From: Micromonospora sp. C95
Lineage (GTDB): Bacteria; Actinomycetota; Actinomycetes; Mycobacteriales; Micromonosporaceae
Assembly: GCF_018070465.1 (NCBI RefSeq)
Contig: NZ_JAGPXT010000006.1
Location: 124,001 to 188,000, forward strand
Length of the DNA: 64,000 nt
Direction of reading: 5' to 3'
Part shown: piece after piece, positions 16,684 to 25,631 of the stretch
Layout of the letters: every line of letters starts with the position of its first letter
Numbering within the stretch: position 1 is the stretch's first letter
The notes under the pieces: generated by a model
Databases searched by the model: none
Told to the model about the DNA's origin: nothing
What the model saw: the letters and a program-made list of their open reading frames with translations, nothing else
Position numbers and translations under genes: made by a program

Positions 16684-17295
16684 TCAGTCGGGACAGCTGG
16701 TCTGGGTGAAGACGCCGGCGTGGGCGGCTGCCGCTGCCGCTTCGGCGGACCGGTCCGCCATGGCCTCGTCGATGGGGTCTCCGCTGACGAGCAGGCGGTA
16801 GTAGAGCGGTGCCGAGACGGCACGGATGACCTCGGCCGCGTCCGTGCCCGGGGGCAGCTCCCCCCGCCGCACAGCCTGTTCCACGCAGGGGGCCCACTCG
16901 GCGATCCGGACGGCGTAGAAGCGATGCAGCGCCTCGGCGGCGCGTAGGTCGCAGGTCGCGGCGACGATGACCGCCCGGAACAGGGCACCCTGACGCGAGT
17001 CGACCAGGGTTCGCTGCACCAGCCGGGCATTGGCACGCAGGTCCCCGATCAGGGTTCCGGTGTCGGCTCGCGGCAGCGACTGCTCCGCCATGTCTGCCAG
17101 CAGGTCGGTGACCAGGCCGGCGACCGTACCCCAGCGGCGGTAGACCGTTGTCTTTCCCACCTCGGCACGGCGCGCCACGTCCGCGAGGTCAAGACGGTCG
17201 AATCCGTGCTCGACGAGTGCGTCGCCGGCAGCTTTCAGCACGGCGGCGCGAACCCGGGCGGTCCGCCCTCCGGGCCGGGTCGCACCGACGGTCAT
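16684..17295 (-). CDS. TetR-family transcriptional regulator
   Basis: A 203-residue repressor. The HTH covers about residues 13-60 (RAAVLKAAGDALVEHGFDRLDLADVARRAEVGKTTVYRRWG, read in parts), with a TetR_C-type ligand domain behind it (AEVIRAVSAPLYYRLLVSGDPID). It is divergent from the aldo/keto reductase gene, with a palindrome just upstream of its start. It likely represses itself and the reductase. Inducer unknown. Confidence 0.9.
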   Translation of the reverse strand: MTVGATRPGGRTARVRAAVLKAAGDALVEHGFDRLDLADVARRAEVGKTTVYRRWGTVAGLVTDLLADMAEQSLPRADTGTLIGDLRANARLVQRTLVDSRQGALFRAVIVAATCDLRAAEALHRFYAVRIAEWAPCVEQAVRRGELPPGTDAAEVIRAVSAPLYYRLLVSGDPIDEAMADRSAEAAAAAAHAGVFTQTSCPD

Positions 17296-17305
17296 AACGG
17301 GTCTC

Positions 17306-17374
17306 CAGTTCCCTTAACTGCGATTGACTGCTAGCGTAGCCGACGCGCTAACGAAACCACAGTTCCCTTAGCGG
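17306..17374. promoter_or_regulatory. TetR operator region between divergent genes
   Basis: A perfect inverted repeat CAGTT-CCCTT-AACTG lies at 17306-17320, 10 nt upstream of the TetR start. The first ten of these bases recur as a half-site at 17360-17370, just before the reductase ribosome site. A second inverted repeat TAGCG/CGCTA brackets 17332-17350. A TTGACT hexamer at 17324-17329 could be a -35 element for the reductase. Assignments are by position. Confidence 0.6.
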
Positions 17375-17385
17375 AAGGATTCATC

Positions 17386-18432
17386 GTGGAGTACCGACGA
17401 CTCGGGGCATCCGGCCTCATCGTGCCCGCCCTCAGCTTCGGCGCCGGCACCTTCGGCGGGTCCGGCCCGCTCTTCGGCGCCTGGGGCAACACGGACGCCC
17501 GAGAGGCGAGACGCCTCGTGGACATCTGCATCGAGGCCGGGGTAACGATGTTCGACACTGCGGACGTGTACTCCGACGGCGCGTCCGAGGAGGTGCTGGG
17601 GCAGGCGATCAAGGGCCGACGCGACGCCGTCCTGATCTCGACCAAGAGCGGTCTGCCGACCGGTAACGGGCCGAACGACGCGGGGACGTCCCGGGCCCGG
17701 CTCATCCGATCGGTCGACGTGGCGCTACGCCGACTCGGGACCGACTACATCGACCTGTTTCAGCTACATGCCTTCGACGCCGCGACGCCCGTCGAAGAGG
17801 TCATCGCGACACTTGACGACCTGGTGAGGGACGGCAAGATCCGTTATCTCGGCGTCTCCAACTTCGCCGGCTGGCAGCTCATGAAGTCCCTCGCCGCAGC
17901 CGACCGGGAGCATCGCCGCCGCTACGTGGCGCACCAGGTCTACTACTCGCTCGTTGGTCGGGACTACGAGTGGGAACTGTTGCCCCTGGGCCTCGACCAA
18001 GGCATCGGAGCCGTGGTGTGGAGCCCTCTCGGCTGGGGACGACTCACCGGCAAGATCCGCCGCGGCACACCGCCACCGGCCACGAGCCGGCTCCACGCGA
18101 CCGCCGCCTTCGGCCCGCCGGTCGAGGACGAGCACCTGTTCCGCGTCATGGACGTCCTCGACGAACTGTCCCGCGAGACCGGTCGAGCAGTGCCGCAGAT
18201 CGCGGTCAACTGGCTACTGCAGCGGCCCACGGTAGCCACCGTCATCATCGGCGCCCGGAACGAGGCGCAACTGCGGCAGACCATCGACGCTGCCGGTTGG
18301 TCACTCACGCCGGAACAGACGGCCCGGCTCGACACTGCCAGCAGCCGCACCGCACCCTATCCGTACTTCCCGTATCACCGACAGGAAGCCTTCGCCAGGC
18401 TCAATCCTTCGCCGGTCGCGACCACCGCCTGA
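17386..18432 (+). CDS. Aldo/keto reductase
   Basis: A 348-residue (beta/alpha)8 NADPH-dependent reductase. The catalytic tetrad is visible as Asp57 (FDTADVY), Tyr62, Lys87 (STKSGL) and His128 (LFQLHAF). The cofactor-binding end is visible as VIIGARNEAQL. It reduces aldehydes or ketones in the cytoplasm; the substrate cannot be assigned. GTG start with AAGGA 6 nt upstream. Its divergent TetR regulator suggests induction by a carbonyl or xenobiotic compound. Confidence 0.92.
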   Translation: MEYRRLGASGLIVPALSFGAGTFGGSGPLFGAWGNTDAREARRLVDICIEAGVTMFDTADVYSDGASEEVLGQAIKGRRDAVLISTKSGLPTGNGPNDAGTSRARLIRSVDVALRRLGTDYIDLFQLHAFDAATPVEEVIATLDDLVRDGKIRYLGVSNFAGWQLMKSLAAADREHRRRYVAHQVYYSLVGRDYEWELLPLGLDQGIGAVVWSPLGWGRLTGKIRRGTPPPATSRLHATAAFGPPVEDEHLFRVMDVLDELSRETGRAVPQIAVNWLLQRPTVATVIIGARNEAQLRQTIDAAGWSLTPEQTARLDTASSRTAPYPYFPYHRQEAFARLNPSPVATTA

Positions 18433-18530
18433 TCGCAGCCTTCCACCTCCGTTCGACGACCAGACGCGGCTGCACGACGGGGCCGAGATCCTGGACACCC
18501 ACGTTTGCTTACGCCGGATAGGGTTGCCCC

Positions 18531-18815
18531 GTGATCGGGCTCGGCCTGCTCTGGTACCTCGTCGGCGTGTTGGCCGACGTCGGTGCCACCAGCATGCTCT
18601 CCGGCACGGCGGCGGTGACCGGCGTGCTGCTGGCCGCCGTGCTCACCGCCGGGGTCCTGCTCACCGGGGCGGTGGCCGATCCCGCCCGGCGGGTCACCCG
18701 TCGGATGCTGCGGGAGCGTTCCGGTCGTACCGGCGTACCCCGCCACCGTGATCCGGACGCCGCCGGCCGGGCCCGGCCCAGAGCGCCCACCGCCGCGACC
18801 CTCGCGGTCGCCTGA
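18531..18815 (+). CDS. DUF6412-type small membrane protein
   Basis: A 94-residue protein with two hydrophobic spans (about residues 3-22 and 28-48) and a basic, Arg/Pro-rich tail. Small proteins of this type occur just before a second YidC paralogue in actinobacteria, as here. GTG start; the ribosome site is weak. Function unknown, possibly linked to membrane insertion with the adjacent YidC. Confidence 0.7.
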   Translation: MIGLGLLWYLVGVLADVGATSMLSGTAAVTGVLLAAVLTAGVLLTGAVADPARRVTRRMLRERSGRTGVPRHRDPDAAGRARPRAPTAATLAVA

Positions 18816-18910
18816 GCACCTCGCACCTCATCCACCTCTGCCGCTCGTCGGCGACCGCTGGTGACCGTTCCTGCTCACATCAGTCGTAGTCGCACGTCGA
18901 GGGGTGTTCC

Positions 18911-19843
18911 ATGTCCATGATCTACCATGCCATCTCCGCGATCCTGCTGTTCTGGCACAGTGCCTGGCAGCGGCTGCTCGGCGAGGCGTCCGCGCTGGGT
19001 ACCGACTGGTCCTGGGTGCTGGGCATCGTCTTTCTGGTGCTCAGCGTCCGGATCGTCCTGTTCCCGGTCTTCGTCAAGCAGATCCAGTCGCAGCGGGCGA
19101 CACAGGCGTTGCAGCCGCGGATCGCCGAACTCCGGGCCCGGCACCGCGACGACCGGGAGACCCTGCAGAAGGAACTGGTCGAGCTCTACCGGGTGGAGAA
19201 GGCCAACCCGCTGATGGGCTGCCTGCCGATGCTGGTGCAGATCCCGGTCTTCCTCGGCCTGCTGCACGTGTTGCGTCATCTCAAGCCGACGATGCCGGAA
19301 CACCTGAAGACCTTGTACGGCTGGTCGGTCACCCAGTTCGACAGTGCCTCGTCGGCCACGCTGTTCGGCGCCCCGATCGCGGGAAGCTTCGGCTCCACCG
19401 GACCGGACCTGGCCCTGCTCGGGGCCGACGGCACCACGGTCCGGATCGTGGCCGCCGTACTGATCGTGACGATGATCGCCACGACCTACCTGTCCAGCCG
19501 GCAGTTGATCCTGCGCAGCGGCTGGGCCACGGATCCGCAGCAGCGGCTGGTACAGCGGCTGATGCTCTACGGCATCCCCGCCTCGCTGCTCGTCTCCGGG
19601 TTGATCTTCCCGATCGGCGTGATCATCTACTGGGTGACCACGAACCTCTTCTCGCTCGGCCAGCAGACCTGGATGCTGCGCCGGTACCCGCCACCCACCA
19701 GCGGCACCACCGACCCGGGTGAGCGGACCACCATGCCGAAGGCCGGGCCCAACCGTGCCGGGGACGCACCTGGCCCTCCGGCCGCCCCGGCACCGAAGGT
19801 CGGGGCGAAGCCGACCAACCGCCGCCGGAGGCGTGCCAGCTGA
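18911..19843 (+). CDS. yidC: YidC/Oxa1-family membrane protein insertase
   Basis: A 310-residue insertase that places membrane proteins into the cytoplasmic membrane with or without Sec. The conserved core includes WVLGIVFLVLSVRIVLFPVFVKQIQSQRA (in parts), the cytoplasmic helical hairpin and NPLMGCLPMLVQIPVFLGLL. Five membrane spans are expected. The C-terminal tail is basic (NRRRRRAS). It is not in the usual rnpA-yidC chromosomal neighbourhood, so this is probably a second copy. A strong hairpin terminator follows. Confidence 0.93.
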   Translation: MSMIYHAISAILLFWHSAWQRLLGEASALGTDWSWVLGIVFLVLSVRIVLFPVFVKQIQSQRATQALQPRIAELRARHRDDRETLQKELVELYRVEKANPLMGCLPMLVQIPVFLGLLHVLRHLKPTMPEHLKTLYGWSVTQFDSASSATLFGAPIAGSFGSTGPDLALLGADGTTVRIVAAVLIVTMIATTYLSSRQLILRSGWATDPQQRLVQRLMLYGIPASLLVSGLIFPIGVIIYWVTTNLFSLGQQTWMLRRYPPPTSGTTDPGERTTMPKAGPNRAGDAPGPPAAPAPKVGAKPTNRRRRRAS

Positions 19844-19873
19844 GTCGTCCGGAAACCGGGCGGCGCAGGTACA

Positions 19874-19908
19874 CCAGGGCAGTTCCCGATCGTCGGGAAC
19901 TGCCCTGG
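19874..19908. terminator. Strong hairpin between convergent genes
   Basis: A perfect 16-bp stem (CCAGGGCAGTTCCCGA at 19874-19889 with its complement at 19893-19908) and a 3-nt loop lie between the convergent yidC and GH3 genes. It probably terminates both transcripts. Confidence 0.85.
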
Positions 19909-19954
19909 ATCAGGCGGTCGGCCACCATCGCGGCGGCGGCCGGTCAGCCCCGGG

Positions 19955-22291
19955 TCAGCCGATCTCGGCGGTGGTCCAGCGGGCGGAGGCGTTGGTGACC
20001 GGTGCGACGTCGCCGACCAACGTGGTCGACGCCTCGACGTCCCGACGCACGCTCGTGCCGACCCAGAGGTCGACGGCACCGGGCTCCACCACGCGGGTGA
20101 ACGTCCGGTCGGAGAAGGCCAGCCGGGTGGTGGGCACCGTCATCGTGACGGTGACCGACTGGCCCGGCGCCAGGTGGACCCGCTGGTAGCCGAGCAGTTG
20201 GGCCACCGGTCGGGTCACCGATGCCACCAGGTCCCGGCCGTAGAGCTGCACCACCTCGTCGCCGGCCACCGCGCCGGTGTTGGTGACGCGCACGCTCGCC
20301 GTCAGCGCCCCGTCGGTCGGCACCATGGCCGGCACCGTCAGGTCCGCGTACTCGAACGTCGTGTAGGACAGCCCGTGGCCGAAGGGTGCGGCGGGCGTCG
20401 CCGGCAGGTTTGTCACCTCGTTGCCGTCGCCCAGCGTCGGGTGCAGGTACGAGTACGGCTGCGCCCCCGCCGACCGGGGCAGGCTGACCGGCAGCCGGCC
20501 CGACGGGTTCACCCGTCCGGAGAGCACGCCGGCGATCGCGCCGGCACCCTCCTCGCCGGGGAAGAACGTCTGCACCACCGCCGCGCAGCGGCTCAGCGCC
20601 CAGTCGATCGCGTACGGCCGGCCGGTGAGCAGCACCAGGACGACGGGCCGGCCCGTCGCCAGCACCGCCTCGACCAGGTCCCGCTGCACACCGGGCAGCT
20701 CCAGATCGTCCCGGTCGCAGCCCTCGCCGACCGTGCCGCGCCCGAACAGGCCCGCGTGATCGCCGACGACGAGTACGGCGACGTCCGCCGCGGTCGCCGC
20801 GGCGACCGCGGCGTCGAAGCCGGAGCGGTCGTCGTCGTCCACCGCGCAGCCGTGGGCCGAGGTGACGAACTCCGCGCCGAACTCGGCGCGCAGCGCGTCG
20901 AGCACGGTCGGTACCTCGATGCCGGTCTCCACGTCGGGATGCTGCACGAGCACGTGGTTGAGGAAGGAGTAGCAGCCGAAGAGGGCACCCTGCCGGTCCG
21001 CGTTCGGCCCGATCACCGCGATCCGGCGACCCGCCGGCAACGGCAACGCCTCCTGGTTGGCCACCAGCACGATCGACTTCTCGGCGAGACGGCGGGCGAT
21101 CGCCCGGTGCTCGGGTGAGTCGAGGTCGACCGCCTGGACCGGCTCGTCGGTGAAGGTGGCGTCCAGCAGCCCGAGGTCCAGCTTCTGCCGCAGCACCCGC
21201 AGCACCGCCCGGTCGATCACCGACTCGTCGATCCGGCCGGCACGCACCGAATCCGCGAGGGTCAGGTACGCGTCGCCGGTGGGCAGCTCGATGTCCACAC
21301 CGGCGGTCAGCGCCTGCACGGCCGCGTCCGCGTGGTCACCGGCGACCTGGTGCAGCAGGTTCAGGAACGCCACACCGAAGTAGTCGGCCACCACCGTGCC
21401 GTCGAAGCCCCACCGGTCCCGGAGCACCCCGGTGAGCATCGTCGGATCGGCGGCAACCGGCACCCCGTCGATCTCGGCGTACGAGTGCATCACGGAGCGT
21501 GCGTCGCCGTCGAGGATCGCCATCTCGAACGGTACGAGGAGCACGTCGGCCAGTTCGCGCGGACCGGCGTGCACCGGCGCGAAGTTACGCCCGGCGCGGG
21601 AGGCGGAGTAGCCGACGAAGTGCTTGAGGGTGGCGTGCACGCCCTGCGACTGCAGGCCCCGCACGTACGAGGTGCCAAGCGTGCCGACCAGGTAGGGATC
21701 CTCGGCGATGCACTCGTCGACCCGCCCCCAGCGGGGGTCGCGGATCACGTCGAGCACCGGGGAGAGCCCCTGATGGATGCCGAGCGCCCGCATGGACGTC
21801 CCGATCGCCGCAGCCATCTCGGTGACCAGGTCGGGGTCGAAGGCGGCCCCCCACGCCAGTGGGGTGGGAAAGGTTGCCGCCTTCCACGCCGACAGCCCGG
21901 TCAGGCACTCCTCGTGCACGATCGCGGGGATGCCGAGCCTGGTCCCCGTCACCAGGTCGGACTGGAACTTCCACAGCCATGACGCCCGCGACACGACGTC
22001 GACGGGCCGGGTGCCGTAGGCGCGGGTGAGGTGACCGAGCCCGTGCCGGGAGAAGTCCTCGAGCCGACCGATGTCGCCGAACTCGCCCTGCAACGGCGCG
22101 ACGGCCTCACCCTCCGCCTTCTCCCAGAAGCCGACGAGCTGCGCGACCTTCTCCTCGATCGTCATCCGACCGAGCAGTTCACGTACGCGCGTCTCGCCAT
22201 CGGACCCGTACCGGTCGGGCCGGCCGTGGCCCGATCCTGTCTGGGCCGGCACCGGTGCCGGCCCGCCCACGACCTCGCGGACCTCAGTCAT
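19955..22291 (-). CDS. Glycoside hydrolase family 3 (beta-glucosidase/xylosidase)
   Basis: A 778-residue GH3 enzyme with no signal peptide, so it likely acts on imported oligosaccharides in the cytoplasm. The N-terminal barrel has MTIEEKVAQLVG, a substrate-binding KHF (residues 223-225) and the likely nucleophile Asp303 in TVVADYFGV. An alpha/beta sandwich and a C-terminal Fn3-like domain (YTTFEYADLTV... GDEVVQLYGRD) follow. It is the last gene of an operon read from the sugar-binding protein at 25495. AAAGGGG precedes the ATG. Glucoside versus xyloside specificity is not certain. Confidence 0.92.
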   Translation of the reverse strand: MTEVREVVGGPAPVPAQTGSGHGRPDRYGSDGETRVRELLGRMTIEEKVAQLVGFWEKAEGEAVAPLQGEFGDIGRLEDFSRHGLGHLTRAYGTRPVDVVSRASWLWKFQSDLVTGTRLGIPAIVHEECLTGLSAWKAATFPTPLAWGAAFDPDLVTEMAAAIGTSMRALGIHQGLSPVLDVIRDPRWGRVDECIAEDPYLVGTLGTSYVRGLQSQGVHATLKHFVGYSASRAGRNFAPVHAGPRELADVLLVPFEMAILDGDARSVMHSYAEIDGVPVAADPTMLTGVLRDRWGFDGTVVADYFGVAFLNLLHQVAGDHADAAVQALTAGVDIELPTGDAYLTLADSVRAGRIDESVIDRAVLRVLRQKLDLGLLDATFTDEPVQAVDLDSPEHRAIARRLAEKSIVLVANQEALPLPAGRRIAVIGPNADRQGALFGCYSFLNHVLVQHPDVETGIEVPTVLDALRAEFGAEFVTSAHGCAVDDDDRSGFDAAVAAATAADVAVLVVGDHAGLFGRGTVGEGCDRDDLELPGVQRDLVEAVLATGRPVVLVLLTGRPYAIDWALSRCAAVVQTFFPGEEGAGAIAGVLSGRVNPSGRLPVSLPRSAGAQPYSYLHPTLGDGNEVTNLPATPAAPFGHGLSYTTFEYADLTVPAMVPTDGALTASVRVTNTGAVAGDEVVQLYGRDLVASVTRPVAQLLGYQRVHLAPGQSVTVTMTVPTTRLAFSDRTFTRVVEPGAVDLWVGTSVRRDVEASTTLVGDVAPVTNASARWTTAEIG

Positions 22292-22326
22292 GCTGTGTTA
22301 CCCCTTTGTGTTCGTGCCGCTGCCGC

Positions 22327-23187
22327 TCAGCCCTTGACCGCGCCCTGGAGGCCACCGACGATCTGCTTCTCGGCGAACGTGAAGAAAATGAGTGCCGGCA
22401 GCATCGCCAGCGAGGTGAAGGCGAGGATTCCCGCGGTGTCGGAGGTGTACTGGCTGGAGAAGTTCTGCACGCCCAGCGGCAGGGTGTGCAGGCTCGCGTC
22501 ACCCAGCACGAGCAGCGGCAACAGGAACGCGTTCCAGCTGGTGACAAAGGCGAGAATACCGACGGTGACCAGCGCGGGCCGCGACAGGGGCAGCAGAATG
22601 CGCCACAGGAAGCCGAGCCGGCCGGTGCCGTCGATGGCCGCCGCGTCCTCCAGCTCACGGGGGATCGCGGTGAGGAACGGTCGCAGGATCACGATCGTCA
22701 GCGGCAACGCGAAGGCGACCTGCGGCAGGATCACCGCGTAGTACGAGTTGATCAGGTTGAGGTCACGCAGCATCAGGTAGAGCGGCAGGATCGCCGCTCC
22801 GGCCGGGAACAGCAGACCCAGGGTGAAGAAGGTGTAGAGCACCTCACGACCCCGGAAGGTGTAGCGGGCCAGCACGAACGCGGCGCAGACCCCCAGCACG
22901 ACCACACCGATGGTGGTGCCCAGGGACACCACGGCGCTGTTGAACACCTGCCGCCAGAAGTCACTCTGGGTCAGCACCCGGGCGTAGTTGTCCCAGACCC
23001 ACGGGTCGGGCAGCCCGGCCGGATCCGCGACGATCTGCGGCGTGGTGCGGAAGCCGCCGATGATCACGTAGACCACCGGAGCGATGGACACTGCGGCGAC
23101 CGCGAGCGCCAGCGCGTAGGTGAGCGGGTTTCCCCAGGACACCGGGCGGCGCTTGGCGGTCGGAGACAGGACGGCGTTCGCGGCCAC
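22327..23187 (-). CDS. Carbohydrate ABC transporter permease (MalG-type)
   Basis: A 286-residue inner-membrane permease with six spans. The EAA loop is visible as ELEDAAAIDGTGRLGFLWRILLPLSRPAL (in parts), which contacts the ATPase. It pairs with the MalF-type permease encoded 2 bp upstream and the binding protein at 24185. No ATPase gene is in this operon; such CUT1 systems often share an MsiK-type ATPase encoded elsewhere. Confidence 0.93.
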   Translation of the reverse strand: MAANAVLSPTAKRRPVSWGNPLTYALALAVAAVSIAPVVYVIIGGFRTTPQIVADPAGLPDPWVWDNYARVLTQSDFWRQVFNSAVVSLGTTIGVVVLGVCAAFVLARYTFRGREVLYTFFTLGLLFPAGAAILPLYLMLRDLNLINSYYAVILPQVAFALPLTIVILRPFLTAIPRELEDAAAIDGTGRLGFLWRILLPLSRPALVTVGILAFVTSWNAFLLPLLVLGDASLHTLPLGVQNFSSQYTSDTAGILAFTSLAMLPALIFFTFAEKQIVGGLQGAVKG

Positions 23188-23189
23188 GT

Positions 23190-24188
23190 TCAGTTTGCCC
23201 TTCTGGTGATGGCGCCCTCGATGTCACGACGCAGGAGGAAGCGCTGGAACAGCACCGCCGCGACGAACGAGATGGCGAACAGGATGACCGCCACCGCGTT
23301 GCCGTAGCTCCACAGTCGGGCGAAGAATCCGTTGTCCACCATGTACGTCGCCATGGTGGCCGACGCGCCCAGCGACCGCACCGCGGGCACGGAGGTCACC
23401 CAGATCACGTCGAAGACCTGCAACGAGCCGATCATGGACAGGAACATCCAGATCCGGATCGTCGGCCCCAGCAGCGGCAGCGTCACGTGCCGCTGGATCT
23501 GCCACCAGCTCGCGCCGTCGATGGCGGCGGCCTCGTTCAGCTCCTGCGGCACGTTCGACAGACCGGCGAGCAGGAGGATGATGGCGAAGCCGACGTACTT
23601 CCAGGTGAGCACGGCCAGCATCGTCCAGATGACGACGTCGAGGTCGGCGAGCCATGCCTGCACGAGGCTGCCCAGACCCACCGACTCCAGCATCGCGTTG
23701 ACCGTGCCGGCGTCGGAGAGCAGCAGCTTCCACATGATGCCGACGGTGACCTCGGCGAGCACGTACGGCACGAACGCCAGCAGGCGGAACAGCGCACGGC
23801 CGCGGAAGTTGCGGTTGAGCAGCAGGGCCACGCCGAGGGCGATGGGCCCCTGGATCAACAGTGACCCGAACACGATTATCGCGTTGTTGCGCAGCGCGTC
23901 GATGAAGATCGGGTCCTGGAACGCCAGGACGTAGTTGTCGAAGCCGACGTAGTCGGTGGGCGGTCCGACGCCACGCCAGCGGAACAGGCTGTAGTAGAAG
24001 GCGAAGCCCATCGGGACCAACACGAACATCACGTAGACGATGACGGCTGGTGTGCTGAGCCCGATGATCTCGTACCACTTGCGTCGGGTCTGGGCGGCCC
24101 GAGCTGACGAGCGTCGGGCGGGCCGGGGTCCCGCCGGCGGCGCGGATGCGCCGCCGGCGAGGTCCAGGGTCGGGTTGGTCGAGGTCAC
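23190..24188 (-). CDS. Carbohydrate ABC transporter permease (MalF-type)
   Basis: A 332-residue CUT1 permease. A basic, Ala/Pro-rich N-terminus leads to six spans. The EAA motif reads ELNEAAAIDGASWWQIQRHVTLPLL. It overlaps the end of the binding-protein gene by 4 nt (its ATG begins inside that stop). Partner of the following MalG-type gene. Confidence 0.93.
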   Translation of the reverse strand: MTSTNPTLDLAGGASAPPAGPRPARRSSARAAQTRRKWYEIIGLSTPAVIVYVMFVLVPMGFAFYYSLFRWRGVGPPTDYVGFDNYVLAFQDPIFIDALRNNAIIVFGSLLIQGPIALGVALLLNRNFRGRALFRLLAFVPYVLAEVTVGIMWKLLLSDAGTVNAMLESVGLGSLVQAWLADLDVVIWTMLAVLTWKYVGFAIILLLAGLSNVPQELNEAAAIDGASWWQIQRHVTLPLLGPTIRIWMFLSMIGSLQVFDVIWVTSVPAVRSLGASATMATYMVDNGFFARLWSYGNAVAVILFAISFVAAVLFQRFLLRRDIEGAITRRAN

Positions 24189-25495
24189 TTGCGCGCGGCC
24201 GCCTTCATGGCCTCGACGACCTGCTCGGGAGTGCCGTTGCCGGCGAAGATGGCGACGATCGCGTCGTTCATCGCGTTACCGACGGTGCTACCGAACGCCG
24301 TGTCCAGCCAGAGCTGCACGTAGGTGGCGCTGGTGGTGGCCTCCAGGATGGACTTCAGCGCCGGGTCCTTGACGCCGTCCTCGGCACCCTTGGCGACGGG
24401 CAGGCCGGTGCCGGTCTCGGCGTAGCCCTTCTGCACCTCGGGGCTGACGATGTACTTGAGGAACTCGACGCACTCGGCCGGGGCGTTCTTGGCGCAGGCG
24501 AAGCCGTCGCCGCCGCCGAGGGCCGCCTTCGGGTCGCCGGCGGAACCGGTGATGGCCGGAACCGGGAACCAGCCGATGAACTTGTTCAGCGCCTCCTGGT
24601 CCTCGGTGACGGTGTCCAGGGTGCCCTTGTTCCAGTCACCCATCAGCTCCATCGCGGCCTTGCCGTTGGCCAGCAGGCCGTTGGCGCTGGTCGGGTCGTT
24701 CTGACCCGGCGTGGCGATGAAGTTGGGCTGGAACGGCTCGGTGTCGATGAAGGCCTTCAGGTCCTGACCGGCCTTGACGAAGCACTGGTCGTCGAAGTTG
24801 TTCTCCAGGCTGGCCTTACGCAGGGTGTCGACCGAGCAGGCGCGCAACGCGAAGTTGTACCACCAGTGCGCGGCGGGCCACTTGTCACCGGCGCCGACGG
24901 CGATCGGGATGACGTTGATCGCCTTGAGCTTGGTGACCGCGTCGTTCAGCTCGTCGAAGGTGGCCGGCGGAGCGGTGATGCCGGCCTGCTGGAACAGGTC
25001 CTTGTTGTACCAGATGCCCTCGATGCCCATCCGGTACGGCAGGCCGTACTGCTTGCCGTCGACCTGCCAGATCTCGACCGCGCTGCCGATGTTGGCAACC
25101 TCGTCCTTGACCTGGTCGGTGATGTCCTTGAGGTAGTCGGCCTCCACCTGCTCGCGGATCTCGCCACCGCCCCACGCCTGGAAGATGTCCGGCGGGTCGT
25201 TGCTGAGCAGCGCGGCGGGGAGCCGGGTGCGCTGGAGCTGGTTGGTCTCGATGCCCTCGACCTCGATCGTGACCGTCGGGTGCAGCGCGTTGAAGTCCTT
25301 GGCGACCTTCGCCCAGTACTCTTTACCGGGGCCGTCCTGGGAGGCGTTGTGCCACCAGGTAAGCGTCACCGGGTTCTTGTACAGCTCGCTCTCGGCAGGT
25401 GCCTCGCTCTCGCCACCGCCGCCGCAGCCGGCGACGAGTAGTGCGGTTGTCATGGACAGCGCTAGAAAGGTGGTTGCACGGCGCTTTATAGCCAT
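24185..25495 (-). CDS. Extracellular sugar-binding lipoprotein of ABC importer
   Basis: A 436-residue solute-binding protein of the CUT1 type. The signal ends in LLVAGC with the lipidated Cys24, then a Gly-rich linker. It captures a saccharide outside the membrane for the two permeases encoded downstream, and the imported sugar would be cut by the GH3 enzyme. First gene of the operon. A palindrome 78-93 nt upstream of its start is probably the operator for the divergent LacI protein. The exact sugar is unknown. Confidence 0.93.
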   Translation of the reverse strand: MAIKRRATTFLALSMTTALLVAGCGGGGESEAPAESELYKNPVTLTWWHNASQDGPGKEYWAKVAKDFNALHPTVTIEVEGIETNQLQRTRLPAALLSNDPPDIFQAWGGGEIREQVEADYLKDITDQVKDEVANIGSAVEIWQVDGKQYGLPYRMGIEGIWYNKDLFQQAGITAPPATFDELNDAVTKLKAINVIPIAVGAGDKWPAAHWWYNFALRACSVDTLRKASLENNFDDQCFVKAGQDLKAFIDTEPFQPNFIATPGQNDPTSANGLLANGKAAMELMGDWNKGTLDTVTEDQEALNKFIGWFPVPAITGSAGDPKAALGGGDGFACAKNAPAECVEFLKYIVSPEVQKGYAETGTGLPVAKGAEDGVKDPALKSILEATTSATYVQLWLDTAFGSTVGNAMNDAIVAIFAGNGTPEQVVEAMKAAARK

Positions 25496-25572
25496 CGATG
25501 TCTCCTCGACCAGTCAGTCGGGTGCTCGGCCTGAGCGAGTTTTTCAGCAAGGTAATCCGGTGTCAATCGGTG

Positions 25573-25588
25573 TCGATAACGTTTTCGA
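25573..25588. promoter_or_regulatory. LacI-type operator
   Basis: The 16-bp near-palindrome TCGATAACGTTTTCGA, with the AACGTT centre usual for LacI/GalR operators, lies in the divergent gap between the importer operon and the lacI gene. It probably controls both. Confidence 0.7.
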
Positions 25589-25631
25589 CTCGCCTTCGTA
25601 ACCGGAGCGCCGGCCCTCTATCATCATCGAC

